Source of the DNA: Laguncularia racemosa
Lineage: Eukaryota; Streptophyta; Magnoliopsida; Myrtales; Combretaceae
Direction: 5' to 3'
DNA length: 64,000 nucleotides
Assembly: GCA_037954665.1 (NCBI GenBank)
Contig: JBBMOL010000073.1
Coordinates: 868,001 to 932,000, forward strand
The notes beneath the pieces are model-generated. The model searched no databases, had not been told where the DNA came from, and saw only the letters and a list, made by a program, of their open reading frames with translations. Both the position numbers and the translations under genes were made by a program. Within the stretch, counting starts at the first letter, position 1. Each line of letters begins with the position of its first letter. Shown one piece after another: positions 51,011 to 62,041 of the stretch.

Positions 51011-51544
51011 CCAGTCTATCAAAACTTTAATGATTTATACTATGAGGAACCTTCTGCTTCAGAAGCAGTAGATCTAAAACTTAATGTCATAGAAAAACCT
51101 TTCAAACCTAGTAGAATTTTTCTAAACAATGATTTTAATTCACCTAAAAATAAAAAATTAAGAGAATGGTATCTTAAGACTTTAGAAAGTATAAGATACA
51201 AATTAAAGATGAATATTATAATTTTATGGATAAAGCTGGTGCTCAAATTTTGTTCTTTAATTGGTTCGAAGAATATTATTTGAAGCATAAGCAAATTAAT
51301 ATAACTAACAAATGTGTCCAATGGAGGCTAAGTGATGGTCAGTATAGAATCTAATCATCCACCACTTAGCAATATTCGATATTCACAAGGATACTGAAAT
51401 TAAACTTGCACCCTTCAGAAATGCTTCTAATGAAGAAGGGTCAGGATTTAAGAAAGTTATTGACCAAAATAACTTTACCAATAAACATCTTCACACTGTA
51501 GTTAAACAATTAGATAAAATGGAAGATGTAACGAATAATGAAAT

Positions 51545-51756
51545 TGATAGGATCCCCTTAATCAATTAGGATCCCACGAACTTTTATCTGTTAACAATTT
51601 GGGTTTCTCAACAACCCATGTTGGACAGTTAGTAACTTCCTAACTAATCACAACAGCTAGCAACTAACCAACCAAACAACTAATCAACTCATGTCCTTAT
51701 CTATCAACTTCCCCTTCTTCCGCCTAACGTACACTTGAGTTATGTTAGGTCTATCA
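51545..51756 (-). repeat. 3' LTR of Reina-like element, internally deleted
   Basis: 212 bp. Relative to the right LTR it lacks about 129 bp after CACGAACTTTTAT and a further 10 bp in the CCAACCA..ACAACT segment. The remaining bases are nearly identical to the right copy. Confidence 0.9.
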
Positions 51757-54700
51757 TTACTCCCCCCCATCACTTTCACCTTGTCCTCAAGGTAAAACTT
51801 AGGAAATCGGCCAACCATATCAGCAAAAAGTTCCCAAGTGGCTTTAGATGAGGGAAGACCCTGCTAGTGAATCAATACTTCCAATCCTAGTCCATCAGGA
51901 AGATTGCAAATGGCAAGTAAGGCATCTGGCTGCAATTGCCTAGTGTCTGGGAGAAGCAGCTGAGTAGGAACAGTTGTAGCCACAGCATTAGGACCTAGAA
52001 CCTTGCAAAGTTGAGAAACATGAAAAACTGGATGTATTCTAGCTGAAGGAGGTAAATGTAATTGATACGCCATAGCCCTTATGCGTTTAAGAATCGCAAA
52101 AGGACCAAAATAACGAGGTGCCAATTTCTCACTACTGCGTTTGCTCAGAGAATGCTGACGATAAGGAGCCAAGCGGACAAAAACCTTATCACCAACTTGA
52201 AACTCCAGCTCTCTTCGCTTCCCATCTGCTTGTAACTTCATCCGCTGTTGAGCAATTAGGAGATGCCGTCGTAGCTCAGCCAAAAAATGGTCACGTTCTT
52301 GTAATAAAGCATCAACTGAATCAAAGGCTGTAGAAGGAATATGATAGCGGAGAAGCTTAGGAGGATCTCGACCATACAGCACCTTAAAAGGAGTGGTACC
52401 CAAAGTAGAATGAAAAGAAATATTTTAACAATACTCAGCCCAACTTAACCAATTAACCCAACATTGAGGTTGCTGGCTAGTAAAACAACACAAGTATGCT
52501 TCTAAACATCTGTTCACCACCTCGGATTGACCATCCGTTTGAGGATGATATGCAGAACTATGCTGTAGAAGGGTGCCCTGCAAGCGGAACAGTTCTGTCC
52601 AAAATTTGCTAAGAAAAACCTTGTCACGATCAGAAACAATTGAATGTGGGTAACCATGTAATCGGACAACTTCCTTAGCAAAGACAGTGGCTACGGATTA
52701 AGCCGTATAAGGTGGTTTCAATGGAATAAAACGAGCATACTTACTAAGTCTGTCAACAACCACAAAAATAGAGAACCCTCTTGATTTAGGCAGCCCTTCA
52801 ATAAAATCCATAGTAATATCCTCCCACACTTGCAATGGCATGGGCAAAGGCTATAAAAGACCAGCTGGCGAGAGAGACAAATATTTATTTTGTTGACATA
52901 GAAGGCACTCTGCAACGAATTTGTACACATCACGCTTCATCCCCTCCCAATACAACTCTCCAGCTAACCGCTTATAGGTCTTAAGAACTCCTCCATGGCC
53001 TGCAACATGACTACTATGACTGTCAGCCAACAAAGACGGAATGAAAGAGGAAGTGCGAGGAATTACTAAGCAGTCCTTATACAATAGACGGTTGTGCACT
53101 ACTGTAAATGGAAGATGAGCTCCTCCATCGTTCAGAGTCTCAGCTTTAATCTTGGGCAATTTAGGATCTGCATGAATCTCCTCCAACACTTTATCCATCT
53201 CCAATAAACTATCAACAGTTACTGCCATCAACTCTGTCTCATGCGAGACCCTAGATAAAGCATCTGCAACCCGATTCTCCCTCCCAGCTTTATATTCAAT
53301 AGAAAAATCATAGCCCAACAACTTGGACAGCCATCGTTGGTAATCTGGATGAACTTCCCGTTGTTCTAACAAAAATTTGAGTGGTTGTTGATCTGTCCTT
53401 GTAATGAACCGATGTCCCAACAAATATGAACGCCATCGCTTGACTGCCAAGACAATGGCCAGCAACTCTCGTTCATATGCGGATTTATATTTTCTATTTC
53501 CAGACAAGGCCTGACTATAGTAAGCGATAAGCTTACTGTCCTGCATTAACACTGCACCAATGGCATGAGATGATGCATCAGTTTCCACGATGAATGGCTT
53601 GGAGAAATCAGGTAATGCAAGAACTGGAGCTCTAATCATAGCCTGTTTGAGCTGTCGAAACGCCTCCTCACTGTCTTCAGTCCATATGAAATGGTCTTTG
53701 CGAAGAAGCTGGGTCAGCGGCCACGCAATTTCCCCATAATCTTTTACAAACTTGCGATAATATCTTGTAAGCCCCAAGAAACTTCGTAAGTCTTTGACAT
53801 TCTTGGGTCTTGGCCAAGTCACCATAACTTGAATTTTTCTCATATCAGCTGCCACTCCATCTTGTGAAATTGTATGACCAAGATACTCCAAGGTTGCCTG
53901 CTCGAAGACACATTTCTTTGGCATATAATTGTTGAGATAACAGTATTCCCAAAACTAGCCGGAGATGGTGCACATGGTTAGTAATGCTCCGACTATAAAC
54001 TAAAATATCATCAAAAAACACAAGCACAAATTTTCGCAAGTAAGGTTTAAAAATGTGGTTCATAAGAGATTGAAACGTAACTGGAGTGTTCGTCAATCCA
54101 AAAGGCATGACAAGGAATTCGTAATGTCCCTCATGAGTCCGAAATGCAGTCTTCTCAATGTCTTCACTCCTCATTGGAATCTGATGATACCCGAACTTAA
54201 GATCTATCTTGGAAAACACCATGGCTCTCGTCAACTCATCCAACAACTCATCTATAATTGGAATAGGAAATTTGTCCACCACCGTCACTCTATTTAAGGC
54301 ACGATAATCAACACAGAACCGCCACCCCCCATCCTTCTTCTTAACCAATAACACGGGGCTTGCATAGGGACTAACACTTGGGCGTATAATTCCTGAATCC
54401 AACATGTCCTTTACCAACTTTTCTATTTCATTCTTTTGAAACTGGGAATATTTGTATGGTCGCACTGATACCGGGTTCACCCCATCCTTTAACACAATTG
54501 CGTGATTCTTAACCCGCTCCGGAGGTTGGCTATGAGGCCAATTGAATACTGCCCCAAATTCCTTAAGTACCTGCTGTATTTCCATTGGAGTTTCATTGAG
54601 ATCCTTCGATTCCTCCACCCCTAGTGATCTTAACTGCAACAAGTATAGTAAATCATCATCATCTATGGAGTACAGCAAATTCCGCATACTTACAGGTGTC

Positions 54701-56385
54701 TTGGACAATGCTGGTTCTCCTACAATTGTAATAAGCTGCCCTTCAACTACAAACTCCATGGTCATCTTTCGCCAATCATGAACAACCTTCCCTAATGTCT
54801 GTAACCATTTAATTCCTAGAATGATGTCACAGCTGCCCAACTTCATAGGCAAATAATCTTCTTCGATTTTCACTCCTTGAATTGACAACTCCACTCCTCT
54901 GCATATCTCTTCACCCTTAATCTTCGTCCCATTACCCATGGCTACCATATACTTCGTAGATCTCTCCAATCGACAATTCAACAATGCCAATAACTCCCAG
55001 GAAATGAAATTATGCGAAGCGCCACTATCAATTAGTACAATAATAGCCCTTCCTTCCACCATTCCTCTTACCTTCATTGTCTTAGGAAAAGTGAAGCCCA
55101 TCACAGACCCCGCAGCTAATTCATTTGTTTGGAGGGACTCTTCTATTACCTCCTCTCCAATTCCTTCCTCTGAATCCCTTTCATCCTCCATTGCAGCTAA
55201 GACTTGCAATTCCATTTTCTTACATCTATGCCCAGGACTAAATTTCTCATCACAACGAAAACAAATACCCTTGGCTTTCTTGTCTTGTAATTCTCCAAAA
55301 GTCAGCCTCCTAAATCCTCCCAAATTCTGACTTTTATTCCCTTCCATTAATCTATTACGAGGTAACATACTAGCTCTGCCTTCATTACTTACCAAATCAT
55401 CCTTCATTTTTGCTATTGATATAGTTTCCAACTTTGAGCCAACGGTACCCATTCTTACTCCTGATCCCCCACGATTCCACTTATAGACACTCAGCCTTCT
55501 CAATTTTTCTTCCACTTGTTGTGCTAATTCCATCATTTCACCCAACCCCTTTGGTTTCAAGATCTGCACCTCTAGTCTGATGTCATCCACCAATCCATTC
55601 AAGAAAGTACTCTCAAACACAGAATCTGGTAACTCAGGTAAGGGTGCGGCAAGTTCAAGAAACTTACTAATATATTCGGTTACTATCTCACTCTGCCTTA
55701 CTGCTAGTAGTCTTAGGCATTGCGTGCCTTCATGGGCTGGTCTAAACTTCTGTATCAACAACTTCTTGCATTCTTGCCAATCTATTATCGGTCTTCTTCC
55801 TTCTACCCAACAAAACCACGTTAACGCATCTTTTTCCAAACTCATTCCCACCAATTCCATCTTCTCTACTTCGGAAAATCTCCCCATTGAGAAGAATCGT
55901 TCAACCCTATAGATCCATCCATCTGGATCTTCTCCTGCGAAGACGGGCATCTCAATCCTCCTTGCTCGACAATCCCGCCGTAGTTCCCTATTGCTCATAA
56001 ACCCTAGAGTTGGGTCATTACAATTTCCCGAATTATTTCGTAATTCATTACTCTCAAACTGCTCATCTACTTCAATGGGGTCTTTCCCTAATTCTTTTCG
56101 TCGATGAAATTCCAGACGATTCTCTCCCGTCCTATTCATTCCCACAACTTCTCCACCGTCATTTTTTTTCCATGTTCACAAAACCGACAACATCATACTT
56201 CTCATTTCTGTTTTCAAGCGATCACACATTTCTTGATTGGATCGATCAATTTGCCGCTGCACATCCTGATGAACTTGACTAATGACTCGTTGTATCTCCT
56301 CCTTATCATTTCTACTTTCTTCTTGAAGAGATTCCAGATCCCTCTCAATTCCTTCTATCCTATTGTCAGCCTTCTTAGCAGCCAT
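51757..56385 (-). pseudogene. gag-pol of Reina-like element, nearly intact but broken
   Basis: The likely start is ATG at 56385 (MAAKKADNRIEGIERD, a coiled-coil), only 17 bases from the primer-binding site. A TGA at 56176-56178 interrupts it, then 766 codons are open (56145-53845). These encode Gag (PVFAGEDPDGWIYRVERFF), a knuckle (CFRCDEKFSPGHRC), protease (VLIDSGASHNFIS) and RT (VLLVKKKDGGWRFCVDYRAL, LVFFDDILVYS). A frame shift near 53920 leads to the next frame: RT end (LEYLGHTISQDGV), RNase H (FIVETDASSHAIGAVLM) and the integrase zinc region (53924-52851). Stops at about 52850, 52700 and 52425 interrupt the integrase core (WEDITMDF, IVSDRDKVF, HPQSDGQSE). The rest (52403-51864) has FQVGDKVFVRLAPYRQ and a chromodomain-like tail. 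One shift and a few stops are the only damage. Confidence 0.88.
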
Positions 56386-56401
56386 CTTTCTAGAATCGGT
56401 G

Positions 56402-56413
56402 GCTTTGATACCA
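56402..56413 (-). promoter_or_regulatory. Primer-binding site of Reina-like element
   Basis: The minus strand reads TGGTATCAAAGC, one mismatch from the initiator-Met tRNA site, immediately inside the 5' LTR start at 56415. Confidence 0.88.
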
Positions 56414-56414
56414 A

Positions 56415-56765
56415 TGATAGGATCCCCTTAATCAATTAGGATCCCACGAACTTTTATTATTCAAGAGAACAAGAATTACAAAGATCTGGTTTTTGAGGAC
56501 CAGTTCCTCCAGCCTATGGCTCAAGATGTCTTAACAATTTCCTTAACTGTCTACGACTAATACTCCCTCATATATACTAGTTAACTTCTGTTAACAATTT
56601 GGGTTTCTCAACAACCCATGTTGGACAGTTAGTAACTTCCTAACTAATCACAACAGCTAGCAACTAACCAACCAATCAGCTCAAACAACTAATCAACTCA
56701 TGTCCTTATCTGTCAACTTCCCCTTCTTCCGCCTAACATACACGTGAATTATGTTAGGTCTATCA
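56415..56765 (-). repeat. 5' LTR of Reina-like element
   Basis: 351 bp, TGATAG...CTATCA. It carries the segment from TATTCAAGAGAACAAG to ATACTAGTTAACTT that the left LTR has lost. Confidence 0.9.
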
Positions 56766-57612
56766 GAAATCATTAAGAAAAATGAGAAAAGTGGAACATT
56801 AATTAATAATAAACCACTTTTAAAACTATTAAAAATGCCTAGTAATCCTAGTAATGAATTCCTTAATTCCCTTAAGGAAAAAAGAAAAATGTTAAAAGAC
56901 AAAATGAAAATGGAATCGGTAGAATCTTTAAGGCTAAATACTCCTAAGTTTAGGAATTTAGTCATTGAAAAAACACCATTTGAAAAAATTAATGTCCTTA
57001 ACGAATCTGATAATGATTCCAATCTAGATGTTTCATTGAAAGACTTAAGTCTTAATGATTCAGAAGGTGAGGAAGTTAACAAAATTACCTGGAAAGAACC
57101 TAAAAAATTATATTATTAGAGGGTAACTCCTCCTGATATAATATTTGAGGAAAAGAAAGATAATTTCTAGAATAAATATACTCCATGATCCACTTATGAA
57201 TGGAACATAGATGGAGTCTCAGAACAAATGATTTTAAATATTATTAATCAAATGATTATGTTCTCTAATACCAATAGGAGTATTCATGGAACATCTAACT
57301 ATCACATTACTCTGCTTTTAATTGTTGGTTTTACTAGTCAATTAAAAGGATGGTAGGATAATTATCTCATGGAAGAGTAAATAATTAATATTTTAATAGC
57401 ATATAAAAGAGATGAAAATGGAATTAAAATTTTAGATGATAACAATAAACCGATTCAAGATACTATTAATACATTAATGTTTTGTATTAGTCAGCATTTC
57501 ATAAGAGATCCTTCACACATTAGGGATAAAACCTTAGATCTCCTATCTAATATGAAATGTAAGTCTCTAGGAGAATTTCGTCAATACAAAGACATGGTTT
57601 CCAAAAAGGGTC

Positions 57613-58373
57613 TTACTAAGGCCATTTTGTTTAGCTTTACTAATGAAAGCTCTTACATGTTTGAAGTGCTAATCTATATTGGGAGAGAAGATAAGCACAT
57701 CATCAGTGTATGTGATTATGAAATGGGAATAATCATTAAAAATTTCATTCATTACCCTTTGGAATTCAGAGGGAGCATTTTTTAATCCGAATGGCATGAC
57801 GTTCCATTCGTATTGTCCAAAAGAAACAGTGAAAGCAGTTTTATACCTATCATTTTCCTTTATCTGAATTTGCCAAAATCCAAATTTCATGTTAAACTTA
57901 GAGAATACTTTAGCGTTATGTATTTTACTAAGCAAGTCTTTTTTATTAGGTATGGGATACCTAATTCATTTTAATACATTATTCAGAAGCTTATAGTTAA
58001 TAACTAACCTAGGTGTGCCTCTTTCTATTTCTGCATTTTTATTAACATAAAAGACACAACTCCTCCAAGGTGACTTAGATTTGCGTATTAGCCTTTTATT
58101 TAATAAATCATTAATTTCATTTTAGCAATGTCTTAAGACATCACTATTCATTTGCAAAGGTCTAGCCTTCGTTGGGATGTTTCTCTTATCAAAATTACCT
58201 TTGTAAGGCAATTCTACTAAATGAGATCTTCTATCCCAAAATGCATTAGGTAAATTAGAACAAATTGTCTTTCTAATTTCATTTTCTAATTTGGAAATTT
58301 TTTCAATCAATGATTTTTTCGTGATTTGGTCCTCAGTCTCGTGAAAAGTCAATGATCGCGTAAAAATAATCAT
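57613..58373 (-). pseudogene. Viral reverse-transcriptase region, piece B, truncated
   Basis: The frame runs from ATG 58373 through the region before RT (58373-58122, HLVELPYKGNFDKRNIPTKA), past stops near 58120 and 57975, and on to the palm (57935-57669). The palm has MKFGFWQIQIKENDRYKTAF, MPFGLKNAPSEFQRVMNEIF and the catalytic-site segment TYTDDVLIFS. Shortly afterwards, at about 57613, it ends abruptly at the inversion join. Thumb, RNase H and everything downstream in the viral genome are missing. Confidence 0.82.
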
Positions 58374-59338
58374 TGACTTTCTTTACATTGAATCAAACAA
58401 TTTAATTTAGAAATTGAATTCTGTTTGAGTTCATTTATCATTCTTACTCTAGGTTTAGAAACAAAATTGAAACAAAATTTCTTCCTAAGGTAATTTGTTT
58501 CAACGCATTCATTATTAACCGTAAAAGGTTGGATGAGATTAATAAAAGAGGTTCCTAAAATAACATTCTGCTTTAAATCCTTAACAAGAATAAAAGCAAT
58601 TTTATAGGAAACATTCTCTTTTATTATCTCTGCATTAGGTAATTTAAAATTGATACGTAATTTGTTACCAGAAACAGAACTTAGAGATTTGGTTGTTTTT
58701 TCAAAATATTTTGTTGGAATTGACCCTTCTCTAATGCAATTTAAATCTGCACCAGTATCAAATAACGCAGTTGTTTCTAGGACAAATTCATTATTTATCC
58801 TAATTGTAACATTAACTATCCATTTCCTAATAGTTACTTCTACTAGTTGCATTAAATAATCTTTATTAATTGAATTATTTTCAGAATACTCACTTTCAGA
58901 ATCAACAGAATTATTTATCATTTTTTGTTTAATATCTGAAAATTCATTCTGTAATTTATTATGTCCTATTTTCAATTCTTTAATCTCCTGTTTTAGGATT
59001 TTAATTTCATTATGGAGATCATTAATTGAAATAGGCTTAAGGGTTTTACCTTTTCCTCTTTCAAGGATTTCATTTAGATTATAGGGTAATCTATTAATTC
59101 GTAAGACATTTCTACTACATCCTTCATTATTAATTATTTTATCCAAGTTTTGTAGAATTTCTTCTTCTTCCTTAGATAAAACATTAATATCATTATCTAA
59201 AGATGATGTTTCAAGATCATTTTCTTGAATTCCATCTCCTTTAGAGGATGAGTAGTTTTTGGAATAATATCCTTCTTCTGAAAATATTTGCAGAATATCT
59301 TCCAATACATTTTTATCTAGGTCTAATTCATTAGTCAT
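58370..59338 (-). pseudogene. Viral aspartic protease region, piece B
   Basis: An open stretch of 322 codons begins at ATG 59338 (MTNELDLDKNVLEDI). Residues about 100-140 form a Lys/Glu-rich coiled-coil (IKILKQEIKELKIGHNKLQ). The catalytic motif ALFDTGADLNCI sits near residue 190, and NVILGTSFINLI corresponds to the second conserved protease block. It ends at 58370, overlapping the next frame by four bases, probably a frame shift rather than a true gene end because protease and RT are one polyprotein in all known relatives. Its ATG overlaps the stop of the coat frame as ATGA (59338-59335). Confidence 0.82.
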
Positions 59339-60757
59339 TTATCAATAGTGTGACCTATTTTCCTACATTTATAACACCTAAGTCTCTTCTAAGATTTACT
59401 CTTTTTGTCTTTCTTGGAAGATTCTTCATTAAGTTTTTTAAAGAAATTTTTTTATTTTCTTTAAAAATTTCTCTTAGGTTTTTTAGAACATTGTGAACAT
59501 TTTTTAGTCTTTTCAGAAACAAATGATGGGTCATACTGTGAACAGAAATCACCAAGGCTTTATTTCTTAAGATGTTTTTCATTTTCAATTGCTTTTGCAA
59601 TTGAATTGTGACACATAAATTTGTCCCTATTTTATAAACATAAGAGGCTAATTCCCCATAGGACAAATTATCATAAGGGATTTCTCCATTGAAATCATCT
59701 CGGATTTTGGACCTAACTTGTTCACCTATAAGTTTTGGTAAACCAGCTAAGAATTTTTCTTTCAAGAAGGGTTGGTTACAGTTATTACGGATTAAGACTC
59801 TTTGGAAGAAAATTTCTTTGTATTGACGAAATTCTCCTAAAGACTTACATTTCATATTCAATAGGAGATCTAAGGTTTTATCCCTAATGTGTGAAAGATC
59901 TCCTATGAAATGCTGACTAATACAAAATATTAATGTATTAACAACATCTTAAATTGGTTCATTGTTATCATCTAAAATTTTAATTCCATTTTCATCTTAT
60001 TATATGCTGTTAAAATATTAATTCTTTGCTCTTCCGTGAGATAATTATCCCATCATCCTTTTAATTGATCAGTAAAATCAGCAATTAAAAACAGAGCAAT
60101 GTGATAGTCAGATATTCCTTGAATACTCTTATTAGTATAAGAGAACATAATCATTTGATTAATAATATTTAAAATCATTTGTTCCGAGGCTCCATCTATG
60201 TTTCATTCATAGGTGGATCCTGGAGTATATTTATTCTGGAAATTATCTTTCTTTTCCTCAAATATTATATCAGGAGGTATTGCCATCTGATAATATAATT
60301 TTTTAGGTTCTTTCTAGATAATTTTGTTAACTTCCTCACCTTTTGAATCATTAAGACTTAAGTCTTTTAATGAAACATCTGGATTGGAATTATTATCAGA
60401 TTCATTAAGGACATTAATTTTTTCAGATGGTGTTTCTTCAATGACTAAATTTCTAAACTTAGGAGTATGTAGTCTTAAAGATTCTACTGGTTCCATTTTC
60501 ATTTTGTCTTTTAACATTTTTCTTTTTTCCTTAAGGGAATTAAGGAATTCATTACTAGGATTAGTAGGCATTTCAAATGGTTTAAAAAGTGGTTTATTAT
60601 TAATTAATGTTCCACTTTTTTTATTTTTCTTAACGATTTCATTATTCATTACATCTTCCATTCTATCTGATTGTTTACCTATAGTGTGAAGATGTTTATT
60701 AGTAAAGTTATTTTGGTCAATAACTTTCTTAAATCCTGACCCTTAGAAGCATTTTTG
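59335..60757 (-). pseudogene. Viral coat-protein region, piece B
   Basis: The minus-strand frame is recognisable from about 60757 (matching 51415 onwards of piece A). It has an acidic/Lys-rich part (60661-60314) and the capsid core (59861-59355, LPKLIGEQVRSKIRDDF), then a Lys-rich tail. After a frame change, CYKCRKIGHTIDK (about 59376-59338) is a CCHC-type knuckle whose fourth ligand position is the stop TGA. Stops lie at about 59950 and 60005. The left viral border at 60757 passes directly into TATA-type microsatellite sequence. Confidence 0.78.
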
Positions 60758-61521
60758 AAGAGTATATATATGTATATATATATAGTTTTAATTTTTTTTT
60801 TCTTTTTGGATAGAAATTTATCTAATAATTCTGACTACTCTATAGAAGTATTGTAATAAGTTGTAATAATCCTGCATAAGACAATTCTACTAGTTACTCT
60901 CACTCTGCCCATAGTAATGACTTACAATTTGATGTGCCCTAAACCTGTAAGATGGATTCAAAGCACAACGAAGGGACAGGTTGAAATATAAGATTGGATT
61001 TTTTGGGTTTTTATATAATAAAAGAGGAAATTTTATGATTGTTTCATGTTTATGCGACTGAAATTAAAAGGATATGAATGATTTATCAAATTGGATAATA
61101 TGCATCAATTTAATAAATCAAACTAATTAATCAATTACAAGATTGATACGACTCACAATTTGTAATTAATTAAAAGGAATGATTATAAGAATAACATATC
61201 AAAAGATCGATAAGAACAATATGAATAAATTAAATCACTCAAAAGAGTTTTTTTTTTCTTCTTCTAAATTCAATATACGCAATGCTGTCTAATAACAACC
61301 ATTGTCTAAATATATGCTAAAGAAAACCTAATAGTTCTAGGAAGCTACTTAAAAGGAAGTAAATTATTAGCCTAACAAACCTAGCTACAGACTATAAACT
61401 TAAAATTCTACTAAATTAGGAATTACATAATAAAGAAAATTATGAAATGGAAAATAAAATATTAATTAAAAGAAATAACTAAAGCTTGGATGACTTTGCA
61501 CCATAAATAGACGTGATGTCT
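60758..61521. other. AT-rich stretch between viral fossil and third gypsy element
   Basis: No coding region or exon of the EDR2-like gene was recognised. An AT microsatellite lies at 60761-60783. The rest could be host intron DNA. Confidence 0.5.
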
Positions 61522-61984
61522 TGATATGGGCCGGCCAATTAAGGTATATCAGAGGAAAAAGGGGAAAGAAAAGGGAAGTGTAACAGTGGAGAATAACAGG
61601 GCCCAACCCGGATCAAGGAGTGGGAGAGGGGCTGAGGTGGAAAGGGGAGCTGAGCTGGAGGGAAAGGCACGTGATGGAGAGAGAAGGAGGACCCGTGGCA
61701 GACAGGATGTGGAGGAAAGAGAGCAAATAGGGGGGGGACCAGATAGGATCATATATATAGTTGGTTAGAGGAGGAGGAGGGAATATTCAGAGATCATACA
61801 GTTAGTTAGAAGAGAGAGAGAGGTAACCTGACGGAACCAGCCGTTGGTTGCTGGAGTGAGGGAGAGGGAGTGTTTTCTTCTAGTTGTTTTAGTCGTTATT
61901 TGTCAGGGGTGGTTTTGTAATCGGAAATATAGTAGAATTACCACTACACTACTTCTTATTATACTTGTGATAGCGTAACAACTT

Positions 61985-62001
61985 TGGTTCCGTTGCCGAG
62001 A
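61985..62001 (+). promoter_or_regulatory. Candidate primer-binding site of gypsy element 3 (not Met tRNA)
   Basis: TGGTTCCGTTGCCGAGA starts with the universal TGG (complement of CCA) four bases after the LTR end. It resembles the TGGCGCCGTTGCCGGGG class used by some plant gypsy elements with tRNA-Asp more than the initiator-Met site. The exact tRNA was not identified. Confidence 0.55.
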
Positions 62002-62041
62002 AACGAAGGACGCCAGTCACGAAATTGTTTACCATTGAGGA

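Larger units (their letters stand above)
51540..56770 (-). mobile_element. Reina-like Ty3/gypsy chromovirus, young, minus strand
   Basis: A complete 5.2-kb element occupies 51545-56765, flanked by the perfect duplication GAAAT (51540-51544 and 56766-56770). The LTRs begin TGATAG and end CTATCA. The right (5') LTR is 351 bp and the left (3') LTR 212 bp. The primer-binding site is at 56402-56413. The polypurine-rich stretch just before the left LTR reads GATGGGGGGGAGTAA on the minus strand. Short LTRs, a single gag-pol frame and chromodomain-like residues after integrase suggest the Reina clade (inference). Outside the deletions the LTRs differ at only four positions by eye, so insertion is recent. 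It split the viral coat region. Confidence 0.9.
51011..57612 (+). pseudogene. Viral coat-protein region, piece A, split by a retrotransposon
   Basis: The viral frame resumes after the stop at 51010 and runs, with frame shifts near 51230 and 51350, to 51544. A retrotransposon sits there. It continues from 56771 through an acidic/Lys-rich segment (EKRKMLKDKMKM, LNDSEGEEVNKI) and the capsid-like part (HFIRDPSHIRDKTLDLLSN, LGEFRQYKDM), breaking off at about 57612. Homology to piece B shows the two were copies of the same gene. Many stops occur between 57117 and 57477. The zinc-knuckle end is absent from this piece. Confidence 0.75.
49988..60757. mobile_element. Endogenous pararetrovirus (Caulimoviridae), two pieces in opposite orientation
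   Basis: Piece A (49988-57612, plus) carries the movement-protein region and the first part of the coat-protein region, interrupted by a Reina-like retrotransposon (51545-56765 plus duplication). Piece B (60757-57613, minus) carries coat protein, aspartic protease and the first part of reverse transcriptase. The pieces meet at about 57612, where coat-protein sequence in plus sense turns into reverse-transcriptase sequence in minus sense. About 0.9 kb is present in both pieces (51415-51544 plus 56771-57612, against 60757-59815), forming an inverted repeat. Domain order (movement, coat, protease, RT) and the coat zinc knuckle followed by a DTG protease identify the family; the genus is not settled. 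All reading frames are interrupted and no complete genome is present. Confidence 0.85.

Noticed and set aside
54055..55912. Plus-strand frames of 79-130 codons
   Set aside because: Antisense shadows of the Reina-like gag-pol frame.
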